A stretch of DNA of 64,000 bases from Aselliscus stoliczkanus (Eukaryota; Chordata; Mammalia; Chiroptera; Hipposideridae), in contig CM066728.1 in the NCBI GenBank assembly GCA_033961575.1, positions 30,504,352 through 30,568,351 on the forward strand. Reading direction: 5' to 3'. Below, in pieces: positions 23,096 through 34,655 of this stretch. Below the pieces are notes generated by a model. The model worked only from the letters and a program-made list of their open reading frames with translations. It was not told the origin of the DNA and did no database searches. The first letter of the stretch is position 1, and each line of letters opens with the position of its first letter. A program made the position numbers and the translations under genes.

Positions 23096-25965
23096 GCCCT
23101 CCAACTCTCAAAATTTAATAAGATACTTCTAATTTGATCTAGTCCAAAACTGTAAGAATTTAAAGTTTAGAAGTAAGAAGTAAGAGTAAAAACAGCCTGT
23201 TTGTGAAAAGTCAGAAAGACAGGGAAAGGGTAAAAGAAAAAGATTAAGTCTAAATGGGGAGAGAGACTCCTTCTAAAGAAAGTTGACAAATTAAAGTTTT
23301 GCTTAGTTCATTGCCCTTTCTAAAATACACCACAATAAGCGTGTGTTGTTTATAATTTAAGGAGATTAATTAATATACTGAGAGAAGATGAGATAGCATG
23401 ACTAATGGAGCTAAAAAAGAGAAAACAGTTGAAATTGCCTTTTTACCCTGAGTGATTATATGGCTTTAGGACATTGGGTAGAATTAATTTCATTGCTACC
23501 ACCAATCACAGTCTTGTCATAGAACATTTCCAGTGGGATCCTGAGCATTCTCAGCTGTATATTGAAGGGAAGGAGGGAGGAGAAGCAGACAAAGCCTCAA
23601 TAAAGGAGATAATTTGTTACCAACCCTGATTTTGCTCTCTGTTAAGCCCTGCCCAACGCATTCTATTCCCTATTGCATGAGAGAGGGCCAGGGACAGTTA
23701 TCAGAGCAGTTGCGGATTCTATATGAGGTAATACCCTAGGGGAAGTGGAGTGGTTTTGTTCTGCCAAAATTGTTTCTATGCTAAAATGTTCTGAAATTGT
23801 TGATTTAATCCACGGTCAATGGCTCAAAACTCTGTTCATATAAACAGATTCTATGACCATAAAAGTCTAGAACACTATAGCCCAAGCCCCGTGTGGAAGT
23901 CCATCTGAATGATGTTTTCCTTTGCTTTAATCATTGTGAAATACATCTGCAACCAGGAAAAGCTATCATCTATAGTATAAGGAGCACAAATGAAAACTAA
24001 GAGACAGACAGACTAGAGCATAAGCTTTGTTTTTCATTGTGAATTTCTCTGAGTTGGGGGAAAAAATTACAACTGTAGGAAGGAGAGAACAGAACTAGTT
24101 TCTGAGACTACACATATAAAGGTAGTTGTGGGAAAGTACTTAAAATTGTACCATCTCTCCCTTTTCCTTTTGATGATTAACAGCTTCTTAAACTGAGAAA
24201 TGATTTGACTCATGCCAGCTACCTATATATATATATAATCTGATGAAAGACAGAGAGAGACTACTGGCTCCTTCTGTTTTCTTTTTCCCACTGAATTACA
24301 ACTACTGGGACTCTTGAAATATCAGACTGATTTATGTTGTTTAAGTAAATCTATAATGTTTACTCCAAATGTCATACAATTTCAGTTTTGGTTTTCTTGA
24401 GCCAAGAGCTGCTGGATGAGTTCACGTCTAAGCTGGGTCACTTTGCTGTGAGTTTGCTAGCTAGGTCACAGTAGGAGAAAAACCCTAATGGTGACAAAAT
24501 CAGCACAGGGTTGGAGACACTGCAGATGCAATAACGTAGTTTTGTCATTCCTGTTGAAAAGCCGGAGCCAAGTGCTTATGCTGCCTAGAGTCTACTTGTT
24601 TTGCAAACTATCACATACTCTTAGATGACATTACATATGGAGCCAGAAACTCAATCTAGCAGTTTATTGGCTTCCAGTTTTTCTTCCAGCACTATCAATC
24701 TATTGCTGAACATTTGAAATTTAATCCCTTTGGATGTTCAATAACAAGCAGTAGCCCTGATCATTTAATTTGTCTGGCATTACAGGGGGGCATTACAGGG
24801 GAGCAAGAAAGCTGATGCTAAACAGGAGATGCCACGGGACAGAAATCATGGCAGCTGTTTGCCTATTGCTGTCGGCAAATGGGACTTTGTTCCCCTTTCA
24901 GTGTGTGCGTTGATATAAAGTAGCTCTCTGGTGTAACTGCCAGGAAAAGAGGGCATGAGATACCTATGTTTTTCTAGCTTCAAAAATCACTTGAAATATA
25001 TTTTAAATTGTAAATAAGAATCAGATTTACATTTTATTCTGCTCAGATTTTGAGCCTCTGATGAATTAAAACCATATGATTTTCCCCAAGCTGTTTACTT
25101 GGCATGATAGGTGTGTTTATTTGCTTAGAAATTAAGATTCTACTTGAATTATGTGCAGTATGATATTTAAGTAGTCTGTTTGGAACCCAAAGTCATGTCC
25201 CATCAAGATGTTTTAAATGATGATGAAATTCACAGACCAATTAATAAAGATATATTTAACAACCTATAACAGATGTTATGGATAGAATCTTTTTATCATA
25301 TCTTATACCTGATTATAAAAATTATAGTATTTTCATAGAAAATGCACTCACAGATTCAAATTGGCTTGACTGGAAAGTGTCACCCCTGTTAAGTCTTTGG
25401 AAAAGGGAGGAGTGACTAACAGATCAAGGTTGTAGCACCCACTGTTTGGGGCAGGGTTAGCTTACAGGGAGTGATGGCCAGAACTGGTAGTGACAATGTG
25501 TAGAAGTATGTCAGCATAGTCCGTACAAGGAGGCTGCCCAGTCCAGCTTCCATCTCAAACTTCAGATTTCCTTTCTCAGTCATTGGCTATTTACTCAATC
25601 TGGGATTGACATAGATTTACAGCATCTTTCCTGTCTTCTGGTTTCTAAAACAAAACCAGTGTTATTTAAGTTTTCTACATATTAAAAATGCTTCAAAATG
25701 CTTCAAAATGCTTCTTTCTATGATGGTTCTTCACTTAGAACTGTCCTGGAGGGATAGTTCAAAAACACATCGGTAAAAAATATGTGAAGGTTAAACTTCA
25801 TTTCCAAGTTCAAATACAATGAGAATTCATTGATTCTTCTAGAAGCCTCCTTCATTCCTTCGCTCGTAGACCTATTCCCCATTTTCAAAACCACTGGGAC
25901 TGGAGTGGAGCTAAGGGATTGAAGGAAATGGGTTGCATATTAGGAATACTGATAAACATTCACTT
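22181..25965. other. Repeat-poor unassigned region
   Basis: Nearly 3.8 kb with no transposon I recognise, apart from an (AT)n tract and short A/T runs. No frame reaches 60 codons, so there is no evidence of an exon. Repeat-poor blocks in gene deserts are often conserved non-coding DNA, but I cannot test conservation here. Short direct duplications occur at 24777-24800 (GGCATTACAGGGG twice) and 25687-25710 (AAAATGCTTC three times). Confidence 0.4.
23048..23092. repeat. (AT)n microsatellite
   Basis: An uninterrupted alternating A/T run of about 45 bp, fully self-complementary. Confidence 0.97.
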
Positions 25966-26165
25966 ATTTCTTCACTTATTCATGTAGTCAACAAATATTT
26001 ACTGCGATGCCAGGTACTGTGCTAAGTGATAAGGACTCAGAGGTTTAATATGCCCTGATCATGGCTGCTCAAAGATTTTACATTCTACTAGCAAGGAGTT
26101 CCATATAAACAAAGAAATGCTTTAACGTGTTAATGTATTCTAGATAGTATGAGAGCAATGACCAT
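25966..26165 (+). repeat. Ancient dispersed mammalian repeat, left part
   Basis: CTTATTCATGTAGTCAACAA ATATTTACTGCGATGCCAGG TACTGTGCTAAGTGATAAGG then TTTACATTCTACTAGCAAGG is the start of a widespread ancient repeat ('...caacaaatatttattgagcacc...catggagcttacattctagtggg'). Its continuation appears at about 26750-27020 beyond the MaLR LTR, which therefore inserted into it. The family name is not certain. Confidence 0.5.
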
Positions 26166-26179
26166 AAGCTACCTTATCC

Positions 26180-26690
26180 ATTATCCATTTTCTATTGCTG
26201 CTGTAACAAACGACCACATGCTTAGTGGTCGTTTGTTATAGCAGCAACACACACAAAGTTATTTTCTTATAGTTCTGGAGATTAGATTCCTAAAATCCAA
26301 ATGTTAGGTTGTATTCTTTCTGGAGGTTTAGAGGAGAATCCATTTTCTTGCCTTTTCTAGCCTCTGGAAGCTACCTGCATTCTTTGGTTCATAGCCCAAC
26401 TCTCCATCTTCAAAACCAACAGTGTAGCATCTTTCACTCTCTTTCTCTCCCCTGCCTCCCTTCCTCTGCATCCATCATCACATTGCCTTTTCTGACTCTA
26501 ACCCTCCTGCCTTTCTCTTATAAGGACCCTTGTGATTATATTAGCATCACCTAGGTAATCAAGGATAGTCCCCCCTTCTTAAGATCCTTAATCATATCTT
26601 TCCTTGTGACATGTGAGGTAACATATTCACAGGTTGTGGGGATGTAGACATAGACATCTTTGGGGGAGGCATTATGCAGCCTACCTGAAC
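26180..26690 (-). mobile_element. MaLR (MLT1-type) solo LTR, antisense
   Basis: The plus strand carries TATTGCTGCTGTAACAAA, TTATAGTTCTGGAGATTAGA, AGGAGAATCCATTTTCTTGC CTTTTCTAGCCTCTGGAAGC, TTCTCTTATAAGGACCCTTG and AAGATCCTTAATCATATCT. These match the antisense MLT1 consensus in order. Its left end has been rearranged into a hairpin (see 26195-26247). The 81-codon frame at 26309-26554 lies inside it. Confidence 0.8.
26195..26247. repeat. 23-bp near-perfect inverted repeat (hairpin)
   Basis: The 23 bases at 26195-26217 (TTGCTGCTGTAACAAACGAC CAC) are followed by a 7-nt loop. The reverse complement then comes at 26225-26247 with a single G/A mismatch. The arm is the terminus of the MLT1 LTR, and its inverted copy replaces the expected next LTR bases. 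Confidence 0.92.
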
Positions 26691-26749
26691 TATGGTGGAG
26701 TCCAGTGGAAGGAAATTTGGGGTTTTAATTGAGGCTGGGAGTAGGGTAT

Positions 26750-27020
26750 CAAAAAAGGCTTCACTGAGGTAATAGTGCTTGAGTCAAGATTTGGTCATTA
26801 AGTATTCAGCAGAGGAACAGCATGGTATCCAGAGTGGGTCAGGGTGAAACAGTATCACAGTGGAAAGCAAAGGCAAAGATATGCTCATAGAACTGCAAGT
26901 AGTTTGACTTGCCAGAAATATAATTTTGAGGGGAGGAGATTCCAAAAGGGATATAACTGGAGGTAGATGATTGGATCAAATCATACAGAGCCTTATGTGT
27001 CAAACTAAGGGGGTTAGATT
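26750..27020 (+). repeat. Ancient dispersed mammalian repeat, right part
   Basis: CTTCACTGAGGTAATAGTGC TTGAGTCAAGATTTGG, then GTGGAAAGCAAAGGCAAAG and GATTGGATCAAATCATACAG AGCCTTATGTG, follow the same family as 25966-26165 and 30850-32690 ('...acatttgagcagagacc...gatcatgtagggccttgt'). Confidence 0.5.
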
Positions 27021-29225
27021 AGCCTTGTGAACACTAGCCACCTTGGGTTCCTGAGCTCCCATTATGTTTTCTAAATTGGAGAGACCACTGGACTCTATTT
27101 GTATTTTCTATCCTTGTGCTGCAAACCTGGACACTTTTTCCAGGTAGTAAGCCTTTCCAATCATTTTCTTTCCTTTCTGTCATTTGTTTCCATCTCTCAG
27201 GGATCACTGTCTCCCATTGCCTGATATCCAATATATTAAGTTCTGTTCTTTAATAGAATTAAAAAAATGAATTTCATACATGCCACAATGTCTGTTCTAC
27301 CTGACCAAACCTCTTTGCCACTATTTGAAAGTAATAATAGTAATAATAATAATAATAATACTGGAGATGTGGTTGAGTTAACATTTATGGGCAGGATTCT
27401 TTTATTTTAGGGGGGGAAAATCTAATTGACTTTTCATTATGCTAATTAAATCAGAGAAATTAAAAACTTCTAGAACATGATCATGGAGAATGGCGTTTGT
27501 GACTATCTCTAAATAATCTAATTGTAGAATACAAATGTCTTTCCTCTATGAGGTTCTCCAGTGGCTGAAGGTCTGGACTCCAGGTTTGGATGTGAAACCA
27601 ACAACCAGGGGTTCGAAAGTAAAATATTCAGGAAGTATCTTGGCTTATGATTTCTGGCCATAACTTAATTCCAATGATATGTACTTTTTTATTTAGTTTC
27701 AATTTCCTCCTTTTATCCTGAAGCTTCAGAAAAGTTTAGTTAAATATCACAATCTAGTAGTATTTGGACTGATTGAAATTTAGGGAGAGGCCTGTGTCTA
27801 AACTTAGGTAAAGTGGTACAAAGGGAGTGGGGGCAGCCTGGGGTGACTGGTGTCTGGGGGCAAAGTGTGATCAACAGGGAAACTAAATAGATGTCTGCAG
27901 TGAAACAGGCAGCTGAGCAGACAAAGACAACTAGCTGCCTTGTGTTTATGGAATGTTTAGTAATTTCCTTGAGGATTCCCCAAAATATGTGGAGAGGAAT
28001 ATTTAATAACGTTGGATTTCCTGTGATCAAGTCTGATGGGATCTTAAAAATTTTTATTAAGATATTAAAGGGAAATTTCTGGAGACCTACAGGCCTTACA
28101 TCTCCATTAACATAGCTACCAAATTATAAGTTATGTGGTTTAAATATGAAATCCAATTGTTCTCCCTAGTTAATCTATTGGTCAGAGCATAACCACATAT
28201 CCTGTTTTTTGCTCATTAGTTTTTTTAGATCATCAGCTAATTTCCTTTATCATCCTACAATACTGCATTTCTCTTAATAATCAGTCAAAATTATCACCAT
28301 CTTGAAATAATGTGTTTTAGTACAGTAGAAGCTTCTTAATCTCCCTAAATAAATTATTCATTGATCAAACAAAATCTTTATAAACTAAATATTTATGGTT
28401 ATTGCTACTGCTGGACCTACATTTGTTATTGTAACAATCTGCAGAGTTTTAGAATTTAATGAGATTCCCTCTTCTTTATCATCATCTATAAATATGTGTT
28501 GTAGCTCAGCCAGAAATGGCTGATTTTTTGCTCTGTGATAACAGAAGGAGTTTTATAGATGTTTTTGTAATATATTATAGGGAGAATGTCTTCCAGTATT
28601 AGTATTTTTTTGGTGGAAAAAAAGAATCATTAATTTCATATTATTTTGCTGCAACAGTATCAACATATTCAGTAATTCTAATGTAATATTTATATGTGAC
28701 TTGCAATGTCTTCCTTCTAACAAAATCACCGGTTTTACTACTAGCAATGGCTATAGAAGGATGATATCTCCAATAAGCTTTGCATAATTTTTAAATGCCA
28801 CTGCTGTTTTATGTCATTCAGAAAGTCATGCAGTGAAATTTCTCTCTAGGGCAAAAATACCGGTGACCTATTTCCCTTCTAAATAATACCTTTTATAAAA
28901 AGAATTTATAATCTTTTCTGCTTTGCAACCTTCTTGACACTACTTAACCTCTTGCAGTTTGCTCTGTGACACCTCCATTCCATGGAAAAGAGCTCCCAAC
29001 AATATCAGCCATAACAGACTAATCTGTCATTCTATATTCTTCTTCATATTTATCATCTCAACCATCTCTGACACTGTTGTATACTTTATCCCTTTTTCAA
29101 CTCTCTCCTCTTTAACTTGCATTGGATCATTATTTTCTTTTTCTTCTATATTTTGGGTGATTCCTTCTCAATTGCTACCTAGCTCTTATAGGTTTATATT
29201 CCATAAACAATTTTCCTTCTTACTG
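27021..29225. other. Unassigned non-coding stretch
   Basis: No gene or confident transposon. An (AAT)n run lies at about 27331-27360. The stretch 27740-28100 (overlapping 96- and 74-codon frames) has a higher GC content than its surroundings but no recognisable domain. Confidence 0.35.
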
Positions 29226-29229
29226 TATT

Positions 29230-29605
29230 TTTATCCATTCAGGCTGCTATAACTGTAGACTAGGTAGCTTATAAACTAAGAAATGTATTTCTCACAGTTC
29301 TGGAGGCTGGTAGTCTGATATCAGGGTGTCAGCATAGTCAAGTGAGGGGCCTCTTCTCTTCCAGTTTGCAAATTTTTCATTGTACTTTCACATGGTGGAA
29401 GAGGTGAAGGCACTAGTTGCATTCACAAGAGCTCTGCCTTCATAACTTAAGCACCTCCCAAAGGCCCTACCTCCTTATATCATCACGTTGGCCATTACTA
29501 TTTCAACACATGAGTTTTGGAAGAATGCAAACATTCAGACCAGAGCATACCCTATACTACATACTCCACCAAAACCTTTATGCTAATGATTTCCAAATCC
29601 ATACC
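29230..29605 (-). mobile_element. MaLR (MST-like) LTR, antisense
   Basis: Order and wording match an antisense MaLR LTR: CAGGCTGCTATAACTGTAGA, TTCTCACAGTTCTGGAGGCT GG, CACCTCCCAAAGGCCCTACC TCC, TATCATCACGTTGGCCATTA, TTTCAACACATGAGTTTTGG and ACATTCAGACCAGAGCA. There is no internal sequence. Frames at 28959-29252 and 29417-29629 overlap it by chance. Confidence 0.75.
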
Positions 29606-29749
29606 TCTTATTCAGACATTTTTCCATGAACTCCAGAGGAAACTATATAATATTTATTTGTACGTTGCTCTAGTACTACATGTTTAGCATTATCAGTATG
29701 GAATTTCTTAAACCACCCAATCACCAAGTTAAAGCATTGGAATTTATGT

Positions 29750-30240
29750 GTCTTTGCCTGAGGGTTGTAGAGAGCTGATTCTGAGACAAGGACTAAAGTG
29801 TTAAAACTTTATTGGAGAAGTGTAAGCCCAGGGTGGTGAGGACAAGGACAAAAGGACTACAAGGCTAAGAAAAATATAAGCTATACAATACGATGCATTA
29901 CATTGTTGGTTCCATCTTTACAACAAACTATAAAGTGACACAGCAAGTCTTTCATAAACTATATTCTCCAGGTATATGGAACTTCTCTGACCATGTTGCA
30001 AATTGAAACCATGCGTTGACATATTCTCCAGAAGAGAAAACTGGGGAGGAATTTACCTGCCTCATTCTCTCCATAATCTCATACCTTGCACTGCTCAATA
30101 TTTACACCATAAGGATCTAACTTCCAGGTTGCATCATCCAGGCTTGATGGCCAGTCAGGAATTCAGGATGCCTCCCAGGTGGGGCACCAACCGAGGGAGA
30201 GAGAGGAGGAGGTAACTGAGGCAATCTGAGAAAGCTCACA
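29750..30240 (-). mobile_element. Possible LTR remnant, antisense
   Basis: TAAAACTTTATTGGAGAAGT gives an AATAAAG signal on the minus strand, followed by text ending ...ACAACCCTCAGGCAAAGACAC. Further right lies a GC-richer block (AGGATGCCTCCCAGGTGGGG) that could be U3. No family was recognised, so this is tentative. Confidence 0.35.
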
Positions 30241-30479
30241 AGGTCTGTATTGTCCCAATCCATTATCCTGAATTAATCCCTATATCCCAACCTCCACATA
30301 GGATTAGTTACCAATTTCTGTCTACCTCATAAATAAATTGCTAACTCATTCCCCTTTCCTATTCCAGGCTCTTAGGATTTTTATCCAGGGCTACTGGAAA
30401 ATTTATTAATTATTTTCCATAACTTGGCCTCATTTCCCTCCACTACACCCTCTATCATTCTGTAAGAGTAATTTTTCTA

Positions 30480-30725
30480 AAGTATAAGTCTTGCCATTCT
30501 ACTACCTAAACATCCTTCAGTGGCTCCCCATTGACTCTAGAATAAAACCCGTGCTCTTAACATGAACCAGATGAAACGTTCTCATAACATAGGCTCTGCT
30601 TAGGCCTTGAGCCTCTACCCTCCTCACTCTTCAAACAGTACTTTATGATCAGACCATGATTATCTATTTTCAGGTTATCCAAATATGCCTTGTTACCTTT
30701 TCATTCATATATTTTATATTATATT
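30480..30725 (+). repeat. Ancient dispersed repeat (related to 7410-7660)
   Basis: CTTCAGTGGCTCCCCATTGA CTCTAGAATAAAACCCGTGC TCTTAACATG is the diverged form of the common 'tggctccccattgcc...aggataaaatccaaactccttaacatgg' repeat. The family name is not certain. Confidence 0.45.
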
Positions 30726-30801
30726 GCTATTCATCTCCTGCTCTTTATCCAGCTAGGCTTTACTCAACCTTTTAGACTAGTTAAAGTTGAAAAAGCAATA
30801 A

Positions 30802-30849
30802 ACATATTCATATATTATGAATATGTGAGTAGTTCAAATTGAACTACTC
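30802..30849. repeat. Two adjacent perfect hairpins
   Basis: The first pair is ACATATTCATA (30802-30812) with TATGAATATGT (30816-30826), an 11-bp stem with a 3-nt loop. The second, directly abutting, is GAGTAGTTCA (30827-30836) with TGAACTACTC (30840-30849), a 10-bp stem with a 3-nt loop. Confidence 0.9.
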
Positions 30850-31623
30850 TTATGTACCAGACATTATATGATGTTTTGATGATGATACAGATGGTAACAA
30901 AGCAATTAAAAACCTGCCTTCCTATCACTTATATTCCAGTGGAGAAAACACACAATAAAGTCAATATGTGAAATACATAACATGTTAGCTAGTGAGAAGC
31001 GACAAGGAGAAAAAATAAGTAAGGGAAGAACAATAAGAACTCTTGGTGGGCTGCAATTATAGATAGGATAGTTTGGAAATAACTCAATAACAAGGTGACT
31101 TTTGAGCTAAAACCTGAAGAAAGTGAGGGAGTATTCCATAAGGATATCTTGGGGAAAGCAGATCAGGCACAAAGGAAAGTACGTGCAAAGGCCCTAAGGT
31201 ATAAGTATACCTGGAGTGCTTGAGGAATTGCCAGAAAACAAGGGAAACTGAAACAATTAGTGAAGGGAATAGTAGAAAATTAGGTTAAAAACATAATAAG
31301 GGACCCCTTGGTATAGGAATGTGAAGATCATTACACAACTTTGACTTTTTCTTTGTGTAAAAAGGAAACCACTAAAAGATTCTAAATGGAAAGCACAGGA
31401 TGACTTGGGCTGTTCCATTGAGAGGACATCATAAGAGGGCAAAGACTGAAGTTAGATTACTGAGGAGGCTACTGTAATAATTCAGTGTGAGATAATAGTG
31501 GTTTGTCCGGGATGGTGGTGATGAATGTGATAAGTAGTAGTGAAATTCTGCATATACTTTAAGGAAATAGCTGAAAATTGAGATGTAGAATAAGAGAATT
31601 TGGCATAAGCAATTAAGATGTGT
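30850..31623 (+). repeat. Ancient dispersed mammalian repeat, left part
   Basis: ACATTATATGATGTTTTGAT GATGATACAGATGGTAACAA, ACTTATATTCCAGTGGAG, GTGACTTTTGAGCTAAAACC TGAAGAAAGTGAGGGAG, GTGCAAAGGCCCTAAGGTAT and GGAGGCTACTGTAATAATTC are the successive blocks of a long ancient repeat. It continues at 32262 after LTR copy B, so the LTR inserted into it. The frames on either strand are not genes. Confidence 0.6.
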
Positions 31624-32261
31624 TGTCATGCAGCAGCCTACCTGTCTGTCCCCATGCACCTTCCCATAAAGAGTGGACTGTCTATAAAGACAGATCCTCT
31701 TAGGGACATTGCTTGAACATTATCCTATTGTGTTTATATCCCTGTTTGGCCCCACAAGATGGCTGGTTAGTTAATGATGGATAAGATTCCTCAAGGGAGG
31801 AACAACCTAAGACAGGCACAGTCGAGTGAGACCATAAGGAGAACTCATGAAGTTGATGAGAGTGGGCCCAGACCCCCATCTTGGAGCTGACAGCCAGCTT
31901 ATGGACTTAATGATATAATAACATCTGTCCTCCATGTAATCCTTTCAGTGACTTTTGGTATAAGAGGTTTCTGTCTCTTAGGGAGGTGCATGTAAGCAGA
32001 TCATGGGACTTTTGGTAATGGCAGCCTGCAGGCATGGGTGATTTGGCCCCAAGCTAAGTTCTCATGTATAAGACTCACAGACTGTGGAAGACACTTTGAT
32101 CCTTTCTTGTGTGAAAGACAATAAAAGGAGCACTCAGGCCCGATTTGTGGCTCAGTCCATGAGACTTGAGTCCCCTGGTACCACATGCATTGTCTCTCTC
32201 TTTCTTAACCTTTCACTGTCCCTTCTCACTCTCCCACTGCTCTGTTGTGCTAGACTCAACA
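31624..32261 (+). mobile_element. Solo LTR, copy B (ERV1/gammaretrovirus-like)
   Basis: Begins TGTCATGCAGCAGCCTACCT and ends ...CTAGACTCAACA, in keeping with the TG...CA termini of retroviral LTRs. A polyadenylation signal (CAATAAAAGGAGCACTC) lies near 32129, with a CT-rich R/U5-like stretch after it. It is closely similar to the inverted copy at 10596-11225. A clear target duplication was not found, and no internal genes flank it. It is a solo LTR left by recombination, inserted in an ancient repeat. Confidence 0.82.
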
Positions 32262-32690
32262 AAGACGAAAGAGAGAGAGACAGGGAGGTTTGGGAAGGAG
32301 TAAGGAGTATAAGGAGCTCAGTTTGGAGTGTGTTAAGTCAGATGACAGGAGTTATCCAAGCGGGGATGCCAGGTGTGCAGTTGGATAATTGAATCTGGAC
32401 TTTAGGGAAAGCTCTTTGCTAGTGGTAAACATTTAAGAATATGATTATGGAGATGATAGTTAAATCCATGAGGTTGGATGTTGTTGTTTTGTGTGTTTTT
32501 TTCCTCATTCAGAATAAAAGCCAAAATTCTAGTCACATTGGAAGAGGTTATAAATAGAAACCAAAAAATGTTCAAAGACAACTCAGGGACATTTTGAAAT
32601 TTAAGGAACCAGAAAAGGGACTGAGAAGGAGCTGCCAGCCAAGTAGATAGAAAACCAAAAGGTCATAGTGTCCCAGGGTAGTGATTAAGG
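32262..32690 (+). repeat. Ancient dispersed mammalian repeat, right part
   Basis: Continues the repeat of 30850-31623: AAAGAGAGAGACAGGGAGG, GGTGTGCAGTTGGATAATTG AATCTGGACTTTAGGGAAAG, and GGGACTGAGAAGGAGCTGCC AGCCAAGTAGATAGAAAACC. Confidence 0.55.
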
Positions 32691-32704
32691 TAGGTAGTTA
32701 GGGT

Positions 32705-33015
32705 TTAGTAATTAATTAACACAAATATTTAATGGTTTAAACACAATAGAAGTTCATTTGTCCCTCACCTACCAGTTTGAGCCAGATGTTCAGGGACAGG
32801 CATGTCTGTCTTTCATACAGTGAGTCAGGTATCCTTGTTTTCTTCAACTTATGACTGGTTGCACCATCCCCTATGCCTTCATCATTATTTGCACTTAGCA
32901 GGTCAAAGGAGAAAAGCTGTGGGAGGAAGCATATCCACTCCTCAATTTCTTTGACCTGGAAATGGTACATATCGCTTACACTTATGCTCACACTTATCCA
33001 TAAGTGAGGCTCGGA
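32705..33015 (-). repeat. Ancient LTR-like repeat (related to 1845-2317)
   Basis: AACACAATAGAAGTTCATTT GTCCCTCACC, GTGAGTCAGGTATCCTTGTT and CTTATGACTGGTTGCACCAT are a diverged version of the repeat near 2 kb. The 84-codon antisense frame (32737-32991) lies inside it. Family uncertain. Confidence 0.35.
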
Positions 33016-33044
33016 AATGTGGTATAGCTATATGTACCATAAGA

Positions 33045-33063
33045 AAAATAATAATAATAATAA
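33045..33063. repeat. Short (AAT)n microsatellite
   Basis: About six AAT units followed by a T8 run. Confidence 0.85.
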
Positions 33064-33304
33064 TTTTTTTTAATGTATGAATTGCTGGCAGTCTGTGTCA
33101 CATCAAATGAAGAAATTTTTCATGCTGCATCAGTCTGAATTTTAATTTTCCTTTACTAGCTATTTTTCCCTTAGTGAATTTGCCGATAGAATTTATTTCT
33201 GTATCCTTGGTGGCTTTCATATTAACTGGACACTTAGATGTCCAAAAAATATTGTCAAATAAAAAGATGAAAGCATTGAAGTTGTAAGATGTTTAGTAGT
33301 TTAC

Positions 33305-33445
33305 AAAATAAACTGAATAGGTCAGATTCATCCCCATATTTTTGATGGGTAACGTGAGTCTCAGAGGTTAAGTGGTTTGCTAAGAACACAGAGCCAGTAA
33401 GTGTTGGACTTGGCCCTTGAACCCAGGGTTTCTGATTTCAGTCTA
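33305..33445 (-). repeat. MIR remnant
   Basis: TCTCAGAGGTTAAGTGGTTT GCTAAGAACACAGAGCCAGT AAGTGTTGGACTTGGCCCTT GAACCCAGG is the antisense MIR core ('cagagaggttaagtaacttgcc...cacacagctagtaagtggcagagc...gaacccagg'). Confidence 0.85.
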
Positions 33446-34555
33446 TAAATAGCCTTGAGCATTCTTTTCCATTTTGATTCACTTGCAAGAGACCTAAAGT
33501 GAAAATGAAATATTTAAATAGCTAACTCTGATATGTAATTTACTGAGAGTTTTCTAATAACCTCTATTTAAGTATTGATCTTGGATTATCAGACAGAGAA
33601 TGAGCTATTTTGGTTCCCTAATGACATTATGTTGGGTGGAGAGTCTAGTGGCAGAGACATTGGCATTAAAATTTAAAATTACTGAGTCAAGCTGGGAAAG
33701 AAAACGAAATGCAGCAGGGACAATTCAATTAAAGGACTGCAGTGTAGAAGCAGGAAGAATAGAGACACAGAAATCATCTTAAAACAGAGAATGCAAGGCC
33801 TAGTAAGAGAGCTTCATGCAATGTGTCAGGGAAGTTCAGTGGAGAAAAACTAAATGTCATTTTGCTTCAGGTCACGGCTGAATAACATCTTGTGTTATTG
33901 GAGGCATCCATGTTCTGACTTCAGTCTGTGGCCTGAGAACGCCTTTCCCATGGAATATGCAGGGCACTGTTTCAGGGACCAAGACAACTTTTAAGATGGC
34001 TCTTGATGTGTCAATAGGATTTTACAAGACAAAGGGAATTTATCAGTTATGATGCATTTATTTGTATAGGAAAGTTATATCAGAGTGCTTTAAGCAACAA
34101 AACAATTTGTTCATGTGATTAAAATGTCTTAACAGAAAAGCTTGGTCAGCGCCTCAAACTGGACTCTTCATTGTAGTTGTGCTGTTTGTGGATCCACATT
34201 GGCTGCAGGTCAGCAGCGCCCTTTCGTGGTAGCACAGTCATTGCCTCTGTTCCCACACTTGCACCATCATCTTTGGGAGTGCGGATTGGAGTTCAGCACA
34301 TGTGCCCTGGGATTCTAAGCAGCAGTCCTGGGATTCGCTCCGATTGGGCTGGCCTGCAGCACGTGCTTGACTCATAGCCTTCAGGGAAGAACCACCTCTG
34401 AGGAACCACACGATACCCAAATGGAAATGAACGTCTTTGAAAAAGAATAAGAGACGCCATCAAGAGTCCAGAGCACAAGGCAAGGGAATTTCAGGCATAG
34501 GAAATTATTTTGGAGTAGAAATGTATCAGAGCAAGATTAAAGTATGTTTTTACAT
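33446..34555. other. Unassigned non-coding stretch
   Basis: Contains a locally GC-richer block at 34190-34400 with overlapping 60-66 codon frames on both strands. No domain or splice pattern supports a gene. Confidence 0.35.
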
Positions 34556-34655
34556 TACTATTCTGTTTGGGGCCTAGAATAGTGATTGGCAGGTACTGCT
34601 TAATACATTTTTATTAAACAAACGAATACATGAGTGAATCATGAATGCATCAAAG
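34556..34655 (+). repeat. L2 3'-end remnant
   Basis: GGGGCCTAGAATAGTGATTG GCAGGTACTGCTTAATACAT TTTTATTAAACAAACGAATA parallels the L2 end ('...cctggcacatagtaggtgctcaataaatgttt...'). Confidence 0.5.

Noticed and set aside
27550..27625. tRNA-like piece with GGGGTTCGAAAGT (B-box-like)
   Set aside because: No cloverleaf could be drawn: the acceptor and anticodon stems do not pair. It may be a decayed SINE but is too short to call.
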